A stretch of 64,000 nt of DNA from Allorhizobium paknamense (GTDB lineage Bacteria > Pseudomonadota > Alphaproteobacteria > Rhizobiales > Rhizobiaceae). The stretch spans positions 144,980 through 208,979 of the forward strand of contig NZ_JAUSWH010000009.1 of NCBI RefSeq assembly GCF_030815125.1, read 5' to 3'. Both the position numbers and the translations under genes were made by a program. This document shows, in pieces, positions 1 through 8,869 of this stretch. Position 1 is the first letter of the stretch. Every line of letters begins with the position of its first letter. The notes beneath the pieces were generated by a model. That model did no database searches. It was not told the origin of the DNA and was given only the letters and a program-made list of their open reading frames with translations.

Positions 1-1
1 C

Positions 2-349
2 CCGCCCGCCCCGGCGCAGGGGGCGATCTGCATCGAATCGCGGATCGACGATCAGCGGATCAACGATCTGCTGGCCGCGATCAACCACCGCCCGACTTTT
101 GACGCCGTTTCCTGCGAAAGGGCGCTTCTGGCCGCCCTCGACGGCTCCTGCCGCACCCCCATTGCCGGTTATGCCGTGTCGGACGGGGAAACCTTGCGGC
201 TGGCGGCAACGATCCTGACACCGGATGGGCAGGTTTCGCACAGTTTGCAGGGCGAAGGCCTGGTGGCAAAGGCTTTCGACCTCGGCTGGAGCACGGGCCA
301 GACGCTTCGGGAAAAGGCCGGACCCGGCTTTTTCGAAGGCTGGACCTGA
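2..349 (+). CDS. hemC: Hydroxymethylbilane synthase (porphobilinogen deaminase), C-terminal part
   Basis: Partial gene: only about the last 115 codons lie in the window. The enzyme joins four porphobilinogen units into hydroxymethylbilane in cytosolic heme biosynthesis. The visible part opens with the conserved PAPAQGAICIE stretch (family PAxGQGAxxIE) and carries SCRTPIAGYA, whose Cys is the residue that binds the dipyrromethane cofactor in this family. The end of domain 3 follows up to TGA at 347-349. hemD starts 34 bp downstream on the same strand, which is the usual rhizobial order, so the two are probably co-transcribed. The start and the catalytic Asp lie outside the window. Identification rests on the Cys motif and the context. 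Confidence 0.93.
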   Translation, partial: PPAPAQGAICIESRIDDQRINDLLAAINHRPTFDAVSCERALLAALDGSCRTPIAGYAVSDGETLRLAATILTPDGQVSHSLQGEGLVAKAFDLGWSTGQTLREKAGPGFFEGWT

Positions 350-383
350 GGACAGAAGTGGACGTCACCGCAGGGAGGCAGGC

Positions 384-1091
384 ATGCGTGTTCTGGTGAC
401 CCGGGCAGAGACGGCGGCGCAGGAAACCCTGCGGCGGCTGGCGCGGGACGGGCATGAGGCCGTGCTTTTACCGCTTGCCGCACCGCGCCATGATCCTGAG
501 GCGGCGCTGGAGGCGCTCAGGCAAAAGCCGGACCGGCTTGCCGTCACCAGTGCCGAAAGCCTGCGATGCCTGGCGGAACTGGGGGCGGCCCTCGCACCCT
601 TTCTGGCCCTTCCCGTTTACGCGGTCGGAGAGGCGACGGCACAGGCCGCACGGTCACTCGGCTTCCGGCAAGTGCAGGCCTCTGCCGGCGATGGCGCAGC
701 GCTGGCCGCCGATCTTGCGGCATTACCGCCGGCCAAGCTCATTTATCTTGCGGGACAGCCTCGGGCTGAGACGCTGGAAGCAGGACTGAAGGATCACGGC
801 ATCCCTTTCGAGCTTCGGGAAATCTACCGGATGGAAGACATCGCCTATCCGCCTGCGCTGCTTCACAAACGGCTTGAAGGTGGGCCCATCGATGCCGTGC
901 TGCTGTATTCGGCGGAAACGGCGCGGCGGTTCCTGCACTTGCCGCTCGACCGGATGGATGGCAGCGTCTTTGAAAAAACCCGCTTTCTCTGCATCAGCGA
1001 CAAGGTGGGGCAGGCCCTTCAATCCTTGGCCAAGGATCGGGTTTTCGTGGCCCGGGAACCAAATGAGACGAGCCTGCTTTCTCTGCTGTAA
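384..1091 (+). CDS. hemD: Uroporphyrinogen-III synthase
   Basis: 235-residue HemD-family protein that cyclises hydroxymethylbilane to uroporphyrinogen III. The N-terminus MRVLVTRAE is typical of HemD, and the protein has two alternating alpha/beta lobes with AVTSAESLRCL in the first hinge region and LLYSAETARRF in the second (family S-x-xA patterns). The frame is open further upstream, but ATG 384 is preceded by GGGAGG-type bases and gives the family-typical N-terminus, so it is chosen. Sequence conservation in this family is low and the call leans on both the motif pattern and the position between hemC and the mitofilin-like gene. Confidence 0.92.
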   Translation: MRVLVTRAETAAQETLRRLARDGHEAVLLPLAAPRHDPEAALEALRQKPDRLAVTSAESLRCLAELGAALAPFLALPVYAVGEATAQAARSLGFRQVQASAGDGAALAADLAALPPAKLIYLAGQPRAETLEAGLKDHGIPFELREIYRMEDIAYPPALLHKRLEGGPIDAVLLYSAETARRFLHLPLDRMDGSVFEKTRFLCISDKVGQALQSLAKDRVFVAREPNETSLLSLL

Positions 1092-1186
1092 ACGTCAAGC
1101 AAGAAAGCAATTTCGGGAAAGCCCCTTTCCTTCCTTCGGGTGGCTGATTAATTTCACTCTGTTGCAAAGCAAAAGACGAGGTTGCC

Positions 1187-2575
1187 ATGGTGTCCGGAAA
1201 ACCCCCACGCCGCTCCAAAAAGAACGACGATCCGGTGACCATAGACCTCACCGCGACCGAAGTGCCACGCGAAGACGGCCCGGCTGCCGAAAGCGTTGAG
1301 CCCGTTGCGACACCTGACGCGACCGTGGAAACGCAAGCCCAGGCCAGTATTGAAGGCCGCGCGCCGGAGAGCGCAGCAGTGCCTGAAACCGCACCGGAAG
1401 CCGCTCCCGACGACAAGCCGCTGGAACCTGAAGCACCCGTGAGCGAAACACCCCATGCCGAGACATCCGGCTCCGGGCTTGAGGAGAGCGTCCAAGACGC
1501 TAAACAACCGGAAGCCGAACAAACGGCAGGCGAAAAAGACGCCGAGCCGATGTCGGCCTTCGGAAGCCGTGGCGATACCCCGCCGGAAGATACCGCCGGA
1601 CAGCAGGTTCCGCCTTACGAGGAAAAACCGGCCCCCCGTACTCAGACAGCCACCAGCACGCTGATTGCCGCGGGCATTGCCGGGGGGCTCGTGGCGCTGA
1701 TCGGCGCGGGTGCCTTGCAATATGCGGGCATTCTTCCCGCCGCCTCCCCCAACAAGGCCAATGCCGAAATCGGCAGCCTCGCTGCACAGGTGCAGGCGCT
1801 CAAGGCCGAGGTCGCCAAGGGTGCCGGACAGGGCCCTGATACCTCGGCTCTGGAAGCCCGGATCGCCAAGCTGGAGACCGCCCCCGCCCCGGCCAACCCG
1901 CAGGCAATCGACGACCTTGCCGCCAAGGCGGCTGCGGCGGACCAGACGCTGTCTTCGCTGCGCTCGGAGGTCACGGGGCGCCTGCAAAGCCTGACCGAGA
2001 GCCAGACGGCGCTATCCGACCGGGTCAGCGCCATTGAAACCAAGCTGAACCGGCCGCGCGACGATATCGAGGTGGCGCGCGCCATCGCGGCCTCGGCGCT
2101 GAAGACGGCGGTGGATCGTGGCGGTCCCTTCCTCTCCGAAATGACGACGCTGAAGGGCATCGTGCCGGAAGAGCCCGCACTTTCCGTGCTGGAACCTTAC
2201 GCAGCCTCCGGCGTGCCCTCGCGGACCGAGCTTTTGCGGCGCTTCGGCACCACGGCGGACCGTATTCTTTCCGCCATCAATCAACCGGCGGAAAGCGCCA
2301 ATATTGGCGAGCGGCTGTGGGCAAGCGCACTCTCCGTGGTCAAGGTGCGGCCCGTCGGCAATGTCGAGGGTGATTCGCCCTATGCCATTGTCGCCCGCAT
2401 CGAGGACAAGATTCGCAACGGCGATCTGAAGGGGGCGGCTGCCGAATGGCAAAGCCTGCCGGAAGCCGGACGCAGCGCCTCGGGCGATTTCAAGAAACTG
2501 CTGGACGACCGCATCGCCGTGGAAAACGCGGTTTCCGATGCCATGGCGCGCGCCGTCAATGGCCGCAAAGGGTAA
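1187..2575 (+). CDS. Mitofilin/Mic60-like inner-membrane protein (COG4223 type)
   Basis: 462 residues. The first ~150 residues are a low-complexity Pro/Glu/Ala-rich cytoplasmic segment. One membrane span follows at about 156-178 (Ala/Gly/Ile-rich), then an Ala/Lys/Glu coiled coil of about 100 residues, then a globular C-terminal part (about 290-460) with the family-like segment FLSEMTTLKGI and repeated PYA/YAIVARIE helices. This layout (disordered N-terminus, one span, periplasmic coiled coil, mitofilin signature domain) is that of alphaproteobacterial Mic60 homologues, which are known to lie next to heme genes and to shape the inner membrane. The HemY-domain gene follows after 12 bp, so an operon is likely. 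The function in this organism is inferred from family and neighbourhood. Confidence 0.85.
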   Translation: MVSGKPPRRSKKNDDPVTIDLTATEVPREDGPAAESVEPVATPDATVETQAQASIEGRAPESAAVPETAPEAAPDDKPLEPEAPVSETPHAETSGSGLEESVQDAKQPEAEQTAGEKDAEPMSAFGSRGDTPPEDTAGQQVPPYEEKPAPRTQTATSTLIAAGIAGGLVALIGAGALQYAGILPAASPNKANAEIGSLAAQVQALKAEVAKGAGQGPDTSALEARIAKLETAPAPANPQAIDDLAAKAAAADQTLSSLRSEVTGRLQSLTESQTALSDRVSAIETKLNRPRDDIEVARAIAASALKTAVDRGGPFLSEMTTLKGIVPEEPALSVLEPYAASGVPSRTELLRRFGTTADRILSAINQPAESANIGERLWASALSVVKVRPVGNVEGDSPYAIVARIEDKIRNGDLKGAAAEWQSLPEAGRSASGDFKKLLDDRIAVENAVSDAMARAVNGRKG

Positions 2576-2587
2576 GGGAGCCACGTC

Positions 2588-4126
2588 ATGATTCGCATTA
2601 TTGCCTATCTTCTTCTGGTGCTTGCCCTCGGCTTCGGCTTCTCCTGGCTGGCAGACCGGCCCGGTGAACTGCAGATCGTCTGGCAAGGCCAGCTTGTGGA
2701 AATGAGCCTGACGGCGGCTGCGACCTTCCTGGTGGCGGTGGTGGCCTTCGTGATGATCGGCTGGTGGCTGGTGCGCACGCTCTGGACCTCACCGCATTCG
2801 GTGCGCCGCTATTTCCGCGCCCGCAAGCGCGACCGTGGCTATCAGGCGCTTTCGACCGGGCTGATCGCCGCCGGTGCGGGCAATGCGCAGCTGGCGCGTC
2901 GCATGTCCTCGCGGGCAAAGGGCCTGATCCGCGCCGATCAGGAGCCCCTGATTGCCGTATTGGAAGCCCAGGCCGCGCTGATCGAGGGCAAGCATGACGA
3001 TGCGCGCCGCCTGTTCGAGCAGATGGTATCCGACCCGGAAACGCGCGAACTCGGCCTGCGCGGGCTTTATCTCGAGGCAAACCGCCTGGGCGCTCATGAG
3101 GCCGCCCGCCAATATGCCGAACGCGCAGCGGAAGACGCCCCCTATCTGCCCTGGGCTGCCAAGGCGGCGCTGGAATATCGCTGTCAGGCAGGCGACTGGG
3201 ATGAGGCCGTCCACCTTCTCGACAAGCAGAAAGTGGCAGGCGTCATCAGCCGGACCGAGGCCGAAAGGCTGAAAGCGGTGCTGTTGACCGCCAAGGCCGA
3301 GGCGCAACTGGATGGCGACCCCGCCGCCGCCCGCGACAATGCGCTGAATGCGCTGAAGCTTGCCAAGGATCTGGTGCCCGCTGCCGTGGTGGCCGGCAAG
3401 GCGCTGATGCGCGAGGACAATCTGAAGAAGGCAGCCTCCGTGCTGGAAGGAGTCTGGAAACTCTCCCCTCATCCCGATCTTGCCCGCGTCTATGTCCGCG
3501 CCCGTAGCGGTGATGGCGCCATGGACCGGCTGAAACGGGCCGAACGGCTGGAAAGCCTGAAGCCCAACAATGTCGAATCGCTGATGATCGTCGCGGAAAT
3601 GGCGCTGGAGGCCCATGATTTCGAAAAGGCTCGCGCCAAGGCGGAAGCCGCCGCCCGCATGCGCTCCAGCGAGCGGGTTTTCCTGCTGCTCGCCGATATC
3701 GAGGACGCCGAGACGGGGGATCAGGGCCGCATTCGCTACTGGATGGGCCAGGCGCTGAAGGCGCCGCGCGATCCGGCCTGGATGGCCGATGGTCAGGTCT
3801 CCGACAAGTGGCTGCCCTATTCGCCGATCAGCGGCAGGCTGGACGCCTTCGAATGGAAAATTCCCTATGCCCAGCTTGCCGGTCCGGTGGAAGAAGGCAC
3901 CGTAATCAGCGGTGCGGCGGCGCTCAGCGATCTGCCACCGCTTGCCGCAGAAGGCGAAGAGCCCAAGGCGGAACCCGTGGCCGTCGCGCCAAAGCGGGAG
4001 AGCCAAGCCCCCGCGAGCAGGCTCGCCCCCCCTGCAACACCCTTCCAGGGCCGCCTTCCGGATGATCCGGGCGTTAAACCCGACCATCAGCCCTCGTCCG
4101 AAAAAACCCGCCTCAACCTCTTCTGA
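2588..4126 (+). CDS. hemY: HemY N-terminal-domain membrane protein with TPR-like helices
   Basis: 512 residues. Two membrane spans near the N-terminus (about 3-22 and 42-65) form the HemY_N domain. The rest is a run of amphipathic helical pairs typical of TPR-like repeats (for example QARLFEQMV-like, RQYAERAAEDAPYLPWAAKAALEY) and a Pro/Ala-rich tail. HemY here is the membrane protein named from the enterobacterial hemCDXY cluster, where its biochemical role is unresolved; it is not protoporphyrinogen oxidase. It starts 12 bp after the mitofilin-like gene and follows hemC-hemD, the standard alphaproteobacterial arrangement. The TerB-like gene starts 10 bp downstream. Confidence 0.9.
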   Translation: MIRIIAYLLLVLALGFGFSWLADRPGELQIVWQGQLVEMSLTAAATFLVAVVAFVMIGWWLVRTLWTSPHSVRRYFRARKRDRGYQALSTGLIAAGAGNAQLARRMSSRAKGLIRADQEPLIAVLEAQAALIEGKHDDARRLFEQMVSDPETRELGLRGLYLEANRLGAHEAARQYAERAAEDAPYLPWAAKAALEYRCQAGDWDEAVHLLDKQKVAGVISRTEAERLKAVLLTAKAEAQLDGDPAAARDNALNALKLAKDLVPAAVVAGKALMREDNLKKAASVLEGVWKLSPHPDLARVYVRARSGDGAMDRLKRAERLESLKPNNVESLMIVAEMALEAHDFEKARAKAEAAARMRSSERVFLLLADIEDAETGDQGRIRYWMGQALKAPRDPAWMADGQVSDKWLPYSPISGRLDAFEWKIPYAQLAGPVEEGTVISGAAALSDLPPLAAEGEEPKAEPVAVAPKRESQAPASRLAPPATPFQGRLPDDPGVKPDHQPSSEKTRLNLF

Positions 4127-4136
4127 CGGAGCCCGC

Positions 4137-4616
4137 ATGCTGGACCGCCTGAACGCCTTCTTTCAAAGCCTGACCGCCACGACGCCTCAGCCGGAATTCG
4201 AGGCGGATGACACGCGGGTGCTGATCGTTGCGCTCTGCTTTCAGGTGATGGAGGCCGACGGGCTGATCCAGGAGGCGGAGCGCAAAACGCTGAAGACGAG
4301 CCTCAAGACCCATCTCGACCTCGATGACCGCAAGCTGGATGCGCTGCTGGAAACCGGTTTGCAGGTGGAAAGCGAGGCGGTGGACTATTACCGCTTCACC
4401 TCCGAACTGAGACGGCGGCTGACCGAGGAGCAGCGGCTGCGTCTGATCAATACGCTCTGGGACATCGTCTATGCCGATGGCGCCCGCACGGAGATGGAGG
4501 ATCACATCCTCTGGCGAGTGGCCGATCTTCTCGGCGTCTCCGACCGGGATCGGGTTCTGGCCCGCCAGGATGCCGCCAAGCGGGCGGGGGCCGCCGGAGA
4601 CGATGATGCTTCATAG
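4137..4616 (+). CDS. TerB-family (tellurite-resistance-like) helical protein
   Basis: 159 residues, all alpha-helical, no signal peptide and no membrane span. The centre VLIVALCFQVMEADGLIQEAERKTL followed later by LWDIVYADGARTEMEDHILWRVADLLGVS is the duplicated acidic pattern (ADG..x..E in each half) of the TerB/DjlA-N fold, which binds metal in some members. The open frame continues upstream inside hemY, but ATG 4137 follows the hemY stop by 10 bp. Its 3' end overlaps the next gene (4603) by 14 bp, suggesting translational coupling. TerB-like proteins are often linked to membrane or stress functions. No specific role can be assigned here. Confidence 0.8.
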   Translation: MLDRLNAFFQSLTATTPQPEFEADDTRVLIVALCFQVMEADGLIQEAERKTLKTSLKTHLDLDDRKLDALLETGLQVESEAVDYYRFTSELRRRLTEEQRLRLINTLWDIVYADGARTEMEDHILWRVADLLGVSDRDRVLARQDAAKRAGAAGDDDAS

Positions 4617-5334
4617 ACCCGCCACCATCCCCCTGCGGCCCGTGTTGATCGTGCTGCATCAGGAGCGGTCGAGCGCCGGGCGGGTGGGTCAGCTTCTGGT
4701 GGAAAAGGGCTTTCCCCTCGACATCCGCCGTCCGGCATTAGGCGATGCGCTTCCGCGAACGCTGGCTGAGCACAGCGGCGCAGTGGTGTTTGGCGGCCCG
4801 ATGAGCGCCAATGATCCCGACCCTTTCGTCAAGGACGAGATTGACTGGATCTCCATCCCCCTCAAGGAAAACCGGCCCTATCTCGGCATCTGCCTCGGCG
4901 CGCAGATGCTGGTGCGCCATCTCGGCGGCAAGGTTGCGCCGCATCGCCAGGACCTGGTGGAGATCGGCTGGTATCCGATCCGACCAACGGAACACGGTCG
5001 GCTTTTGATGAAGTGGCCGAAAATGGTCTATCATTTTCATCGGGAAGGGTTTGACCTGCCAAACGGCGCAACCCTGCTCGCCACCGGCGATATCTACCCT
5101 AACCAGGCCATTCGCTATGGCGAAAAGGCCTGGGGCGTGCAGTTCCATGCGGAACTGACGCGGGCGATGATGCAGCGCTGGGTCGTGCATGGCGCATCCC
5201 GCTTCACCCTGCCCAATGCGCAAGCAGGCCGGGCACATCTGGAAGGGCGCATGCTGTTCGACGCGCACCTGCGGGCCTGGCTTTCCAACTTCCTCGATGT
5301 CGTCTTCGAAGACGAGCTTCAGGCAGTGGGTTGA
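4603..5334 (+). CDS. Class I glutamine amidotransferase (GMP synthase-like domain)
   Basis: 243 residues with a stand-alone class I glutamine amidotransferase fold. The nucleophile elbow is GICLGAQML (Cys about residue 99), and the catalytic His is in WGVQFHAEL near residue 183, with a Glu following. VVFGGPMSAND is the conserved strand-loop of the GuaA-like group. Such lone domains hydrolyse glutamine or gamma-glutamyl compounds; the substrate cannot be read from sequence. The start is one of two adjacent ATGs (4603 or 4606) inside the end of the TerB-like gene, with GGAG-like bases just upstream. The 3' end overlaps the convergent MFS gene by 16 bp. Confidence 0.88.
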   Translation: MMLHRPATIPLRPVLIVLHQERSSAGRVGQLLVEKGFPLDIRRPALGDALPRTLAEHSGAVVFGGPMSANDPDPFVKDEIDWISIPLKENRPYLGICLGAQMLVRHLGGKVAPHRQDLVEIGWYPIRPTEHGRLLMKWPKMVYHFHREGFDLPNGATLLATGDIYPNQAIRYGEKAWGVQFHAELTRAMMQRWVVHGASRFTLPNAQAGRAHLEGRMLFDAHLRAWLSNFLDVVFEDELQAVG

Positions 5335-6563
5335 TCGGTCGAATCCAAGGTATCAATGCGCCGCAATTTCGGGAAGGCGAGCGCCCAGATCACCGACACC
5401 GCCAGCGTACCCACCCCACCGATCACCACGGCGGCAACAGGGCCGAAAACATGCGCCATGGTCCCGGCACGGAATTCACCTAGCTCATTGGACGCGCCGA
5501 TAAAGACGGAGTTGACGGCATTGACCCGCCCGCGCACCTCATCCGGCGTCCAGAGCGCCAGAAGCGTTTCCCGGACATAGACGGAGATCATGTCACCCGC
5601 GCCCATGACAGCCAGCGCGATGGCGGAGATCCACCAGACCTTGGAAATGCCGAAGACCAGCGTCGCCAGACCGAACACCGCTACCCCGATAAACATGGTG
5701 ATCCCTGCCCGGTGGCGGATCGGAAACGTGGCGAGGAAGGTGGCCATGGCAATGGCTCCGATGCCGGGGGCGGAGCGCAGGATCCCGAGGCCGAAAGGAC
5801 CCATTTCCAGAATATCGGAGGCATAGATCGGCATCAGCGCGACGGCCCCACCCAGGAGCACGGCAAACAGATCGAGCGAAATGGCGCCCAGCACGATTTT
5901 CTCGTGGCGGATGAAGCGGAACCCGGCAAGCAGATAGGTCCAGGTCTTCGGTTCGCTTGAGGATTTTTGCGCCGGTTTCGGCACCAGCAGCACCAGAATT
6001 GCCCCCGCCAGCATGAAGGCAAGTGCAACCGAATAAGCGGCAATCGGCCCCACCCCGTAAAGCAGACCACCCGCCACCGGCCCGAGAATGGAGGCGGCCT
6101 GCCAGGAGGAGGCATTCCAGGCAAAGGAATTGGCGAGATCCTTTTCCGGCACCAGATTGGGCGCCAGCGATTGCACCGCAGGCCCCATGAAGGCGCGTTC
6201 GATACCGAAGACCGTCAGGATCACCAGCACCGGCACCGGTGCAAAGGCGTTTTCTACGGTCAGCAGCAGCAGCCCGCCGACGCAGAGCACGCTGACACCC
6301 AGGCAGATGGCAACGATGCGGCGGCGATTGTAGCGGTCCACCACCGTCCCCGTGACCAGGATCAGCAGCAGGGCCGGCAGGAACTGCACCAGTCCGATGA
6401 GGCCGAGATAGAGCGCGTTCCCTGTCACCTCATACATCTGCCAGCCCACCGAGACACTGACGATTTGCGTCGCAAAGGCAGCCAGAAAGCGGGCGAGAAA
6501 GAATTTCGTATAAGCCGGGTGACGGAAGGCAGCGAAACGGTCACCGGTTTGGGGCAAAGACAT
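5319..6563 (-). CDS. MFS transporter (MFS_3 / enterobactin-exporter-like)
   Basis: 414-residue major facilitator with 12 predicted hydrophobic spans. FLARFLAAFATQIVSVSVGWQMYEVTG is the first helix, the loop-2/3 motif appears as GTVVDRYNRRRIV, and RVNAVNSVFIGASNELGEFRAG in the second half is typical of the MFS_3 group that includes the enterobactin exporter EntS. The substrate is unknown. The open frame extends 48 codons further upstream through repeat PAL-I. ATG 6563 (MSLPQTGDRFAAFRHP) is chosen because the upstream translation is repeat DNA. It converges with the amidotransferase gene, overlapping it by 16 bp. Confidence 0.87.
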   Translation of the reverse strand: MSLPQTGDRFAAFRHPAYTKFFLARFLAAFATQIVSVSVGWQMYEVTGNALYLGLIGLVQFLPALLLILVTGTVVDRYNRRRIVAICLGVSVLCVGGLLLLTVENAFAPVPVLVILTVFGIERAFMGPAVQSLAPNLVPEKDLANSFAWNASSWQAASILGPVAGGLLYGVGPIAAYSVALAFMLAGAILVLLVPKPAQKSSSEPKTWTYLLAGFRFIRHEKIVLGAISLDLFAVLLGGAVALMPIYASDILEMGPFGLGILRSAPGIGAIAMATFLATFPIRHRAGITMFIGVAVFGLATLVFGISKVWWISAIALAVMGAGDMISVYVRETLLALWTPDEVRGRVNAVNSVFIGASNELGEFRAGTMAHVFGPVAAVVIGGVGTLAVSVIWALAFPKLRRIDTLDSTDQPTA

Positions 6564-6949
6564 CAGGTTCAACTCGTCATGACAGGGCTTGATGCGTTTC
6601 AACAGGTCACGGAGACATCGAAACCCATCCAATTCTCTTTTTATACCAAGGCTCGAAGATGCGTCAGCCTCCTCGCCTTGAAAGGATTTCGAATATCTCA
6701 AATGCATCAGGGGCTTGAGATATTCGAAAAGGGAATACGAAGTGTCATTTTCAATGACTCTCCGTATTATGCATTCCCGGCCAGTAAGCCGGTTTCCACT
6801 TTACGCAGCAGAAGTCCGGGCTCACACCCGACACGGCGGCAAGCAGGAGAGGCCGCGTTAAACATGACGCAGAATTGCAGATAATGCGGCCCTTGCCCGT
6901 TTAGGCCCCAATGTCTACATGTCTGTCAACTCGGAAATTGGAGAGAAAC
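6564..6949. other. Gene-free stretch with repeat PAL-I copy 1
   Basis: 386 bp between the divergent MFS and YggT genes. It holds one complete PAL-I element (6642-6769). The remaining 180 bp before yggT contain no recognisable gene. They must carry the yggT promoter, but no convincing -35/-10 pair could be picked by eye. Confidence 0.6.
6642..6769 (-). repeat. PAL-I three-hairpin intergenic repeat, copy 1
   Basis: About 128 bp, in the opposite orientation to copies 2-4. Three successive inverted repeats can be seen: AATACG...CGTATT with inner GTCATT...AATGAC; TTTCGAATATCTCAA paired with TTGAGATATTCGAAA; and CAAGGCTCGAAGATGCG facing CGCCTTG. The third hairpin carries the GCGTCAGCC variant shared with copy 4. 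Other copies lie at 17581, 19525, 22577 and 24180. Confidence 0.85.
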
Positions 6950-7243
6950 ATGCTTGCCCTGTTGCAGACGATCGATCTGGCGCTGAACCTCTATACCTGG
7001 ATCCTGATTGCCAGCGCGATTTTCTCCTGGCTCTATGCCTTCAACGTCATCAATTCCAGCAACCGCTTCGTCAACCAGATCGGCGTGTTCCTCTATAATG
7101 TGACGGAACCGGTGCTGCGCCCCATTCGTCGCGTTCTGCCGGATCTCGGCGGCATCGACATTTCGCCCATCGTGCTGCTGCTGATCATCTTCTTCCTCCG
7201 CCAGCTGATGTGGACGAGCATCGCCCCGCTTCTGCTGCGGTAA
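6950..7243 (+). CDS. YggT family inner-membrane protein
   Basis: 97 residues with two membrane-spanning blocks (about 8-28 and 70-92) flanking the family hallmark [13 protein letters not shown] followed by [13 protein letters not shown]. YggT proteins are small conserved membrane proteins, implicated in osmotic tolerance and envelope or division functions in other bacteria. Their biochemical role is unclear. ATG 6950 is preceded by GGAGAG at good distance and gives the family-typical N-terminus. An upstream in-frame ATG at 6911 lacks such a site. It is divergent from the MFS gene and stands alone. Confidence 0.9.
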   Translation: MLALLQTIDLALNLYTWILIASAIFSWLYAFNVINSSNRFVNQIGVFLYNVTEPVLRPIRRVLPDLGGIDISPIVLLLIIFFLRQLMWTSIAPLLLR

Positions 7244-7291
7244 ACCTCAAAGCCTATCGCGGTTTCAAGCGTCCATGCGCGTTGAGTAGCA

Positions 7292-7380
7292 GCGACATGC
7301 TAGAGCATGTCGCGCAAAAGTGTGCAGCGGTTTTGCGAGAACGACATGCGTTAAAAGAAGAAGGTAAAGCGCGTTGCATG
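7292..7380 (+). repeat. PAL-V palindromic repeat, copy 1
   Basis: The stretch begins with the palindrome GCGACATGC/GCATGTCGC (7292-7313). It continues with GCATGTCGCGCAAAA facing TTTTGCG.GAACGACATGCG (7305-7350) and a GC/A-rich tail to about 7380. The inner stem CGCAAAA (7313-7319) pairs with TTTTGCG (7331-7337). The related copy at 22706 has CGTTTAA with TTAAACG in the same place, so the pairing is kept although the bases differ. It sits between yggT and the ppa terminator. Confidence 0.7.
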
Positions 7381-7410
7381 AGGCTGATAAGCCGCAACGG
7401 GCTTTAAGAC

Positions 7411-7446
7411 AAAAAATCCTCCGGATTGACGGCGACCCGGAGGATT
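7411..7446 (-). terminator. Rho-independent terminator of ppa
   Basis: Read on the - strand: AATCCTCCGG (7446-7437), a 12-nt loop, CCGGAGGATT (7424-7415), then a run of T. Perfect 10-bp stem, 29 bp after the ppa stop. Confidence 0.85.
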
Positions 7447-7474
7447 GTGCGTTTGAACATCAAAAGGCTGAAAA

Positions 7475-8005
7475 TCAGGCCTTCTTGGCGCGCTCGATGG
7501 ATTCGAGGATCAGCTGCTTGGCAACGTCCACATCCTGCCAGCCGCCGATCTTCACCCATTTGCCGGGCTCGAGATCCTTGTAGTGCTCGAAGAAGTGGGT
7601 GATCTGCTTCAGGGTGATTTCCGGCAGATCGGTGTAATTGCTGATCTTGTCGTAGCGGCGCGTCAGCTTCGGCACCGGCACTGCCAGGATCTTCTCATCC
7701 TTGCCGCCATCGTCTTCCATCAGCATCACGCCGATGGGGCGGACATTGATGACGCAGCCCGGCACCAGCGGGCGGGTGTTGCAGATGAGAACGTCGAGCG
7801 GATCGCCATCTTCACACAGCGTGTGCGGCACGAAGCCGTAATTGCCCGGATAGGTCATGGGCGTGTACAGGAAGCGGTCGACGATCAGCGTGCCTGCATC
7901 CTTGTCCATCTCATACTTGATCGGCTGGCCGCCGACCGGCACTTCCACGATGACATTGATATCTTCCGGCGGGTTTTTGCCGATCGAGATCGCATCAATA
8001 CGCAT
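7475..8005 (-). CDS. ppa: Inorganic pyrophosphatase (family I)
   Basis: 176-residue soluble pyrophosphatase that hydrolyses PPi to two phosphates and so drives biosynthetic reactions. The active-site signature EDGDPLDVL (Asp residues near 66, 68, 71) is intact, as are the N-terminal [17 protein letters not shown] substrate-binding Lys/Glu block and YPGNYGFVP. Length matches the bacterial hexameric family. It is a single-gene unit: a terminator follows at 7411-7446 and 156 bp without features separate it from the acetyltransferase gene upstream. Confidence 0.97.
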   Translation of the reverse strand: MRIDAISIGKNPPEDINVIVEVPVGGQPIKYEMDKDAGTLIVDRFLYTPMTYPGNYGFVPHTLCEDGDPLDVLICNTRPLVPGCVINVRPIGVMLMEDDGGKDEKILAVPVPKLTRRYDKISNYTDLPEITLKQITHFFEHYKDLEPGKWVKIGGWQDVDVAKQLILESIERAKKA

Positions 8006-8161
8006 GTCTATCCCCTAGGACGATTGAAATGCCGAGTTTGGTAAAGGGTTTCGACACGCAACGCAACAAAGCTTTAATTCAAAGGCGCAAGATTGGCCGA
8101 TGGCACCGGTGAAAAGCGGCGCGGCGCAAACGAGATATGGATCGTTTTGAGACAGCCGCTC

Positions 8162-8668
8162 TCAGGGCCAGATGAAACCGAGCTTCTTCAGGCGCACGGC
8201 ATCGAAATCCTCCATGCCTTCCACCATGTCACGCCCGCCATTGGAGCGGAAGAAGTTCACGGAATTGGTGCAGTCTTCAAGACACCAGACCACGAGGCCC
8301 TTGCAGCCCAGTCGCTTCAGCAATTTGCGGCTTTCATGGAACAGCGCATAGCCCAAGCCCACACCCTGATATTCCGGCCGCATGTAGATTTCGTAGATCT
8401 CGCCTTCCTGCGGAAGGCCCCGGGCGCGATTGAGCCCGACAGTGGCGTAACCGGCCACCACCCCGCCGACATCGGCCAGCAGCACGGTGGCCGGGCCGTG
8501 GGTCGCCTTGCGCCACCAGGCCTCCCCGCGCCGCTCCACCATGCGCGTCAGCGCCTTGTAGGGAATGAGACCCGCATAGGCATGGGTCCAGGCCGCTCTG
8601 TGCGCTTCGGAGAGCGCCCGCGCATCTTCCGGATCAGCCGGTCGGACATCGATCGATACCGTCGTCAT
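8162..8668 (-). CDS. GNAT-family N-acetyltransferase
   Basis: 168 residues with the GNAT fold. The beta4 segment EIYEIYMRPEYQGVGLGYALF contains the acetyl-CoA pyrophosphate loop (Q/RxxGxG/A: YQGVGLG), followed by the CKGLVVWCLEDCTNSVNFFRSNGG motif (beta5 and alpha4, with the Asn-Phe-Phe typical of the family). The substrate is unknown. The start is uncertain: ATG 8668 gives MTTVSIDVRPAD, a usual GNAT beginning, whereas ATG 8707 (13 residues longer) has a better-placed AGAAGG ribosome site. No operon partner is evident. Confidence 0.85.
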   Translation of the reverse strand: MTTVSIDVRPADPEDARALSEAHRAAWTHAYAGLIPYKALTRMVERRGEAWWRKATHGPATVLLADVGGVVAGYATVGLNRARGLPQEGEIYEIYMRPEYQGVGLGYALFHESRKLLKRLGCKGLVVWCLEDCTNSVNFFRSNGGRDMVEGMEDFDAVRLKKLGFIWP

Positions 8669-8813
8669 AACGCCACTCTGCTCCACCGGATCGCCCCCTC
8701 GCAGCATATGCCCTTCTGCGGCGGGTGACGCGGCTTTCTCAGCCCCACTGCTCAGAAGCTTAACTCTTTCTTAAGCATTCGGGCAAGAGCAGGACCAATA
8801 AAACCCCGGAAAG

Positions 8814-8844
8814 AAAAAGGCGCCGCTCCAGCCGGAGCGACGCC
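8814..8844 (-). terminator. Rho-independent terminator of typA
   Basis: On the - strand GGCGTCGCTCC (8844-8834), loop, GGAGCGGCGCC (8829-8819), then TTTTT. 11-bp stem with one G-T pair, 26 bp after the typA stop. Confidence 0.88.
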
Positions 8845-8869
8845 TTCCATCAAAGGGTTTGTGAGCCGA

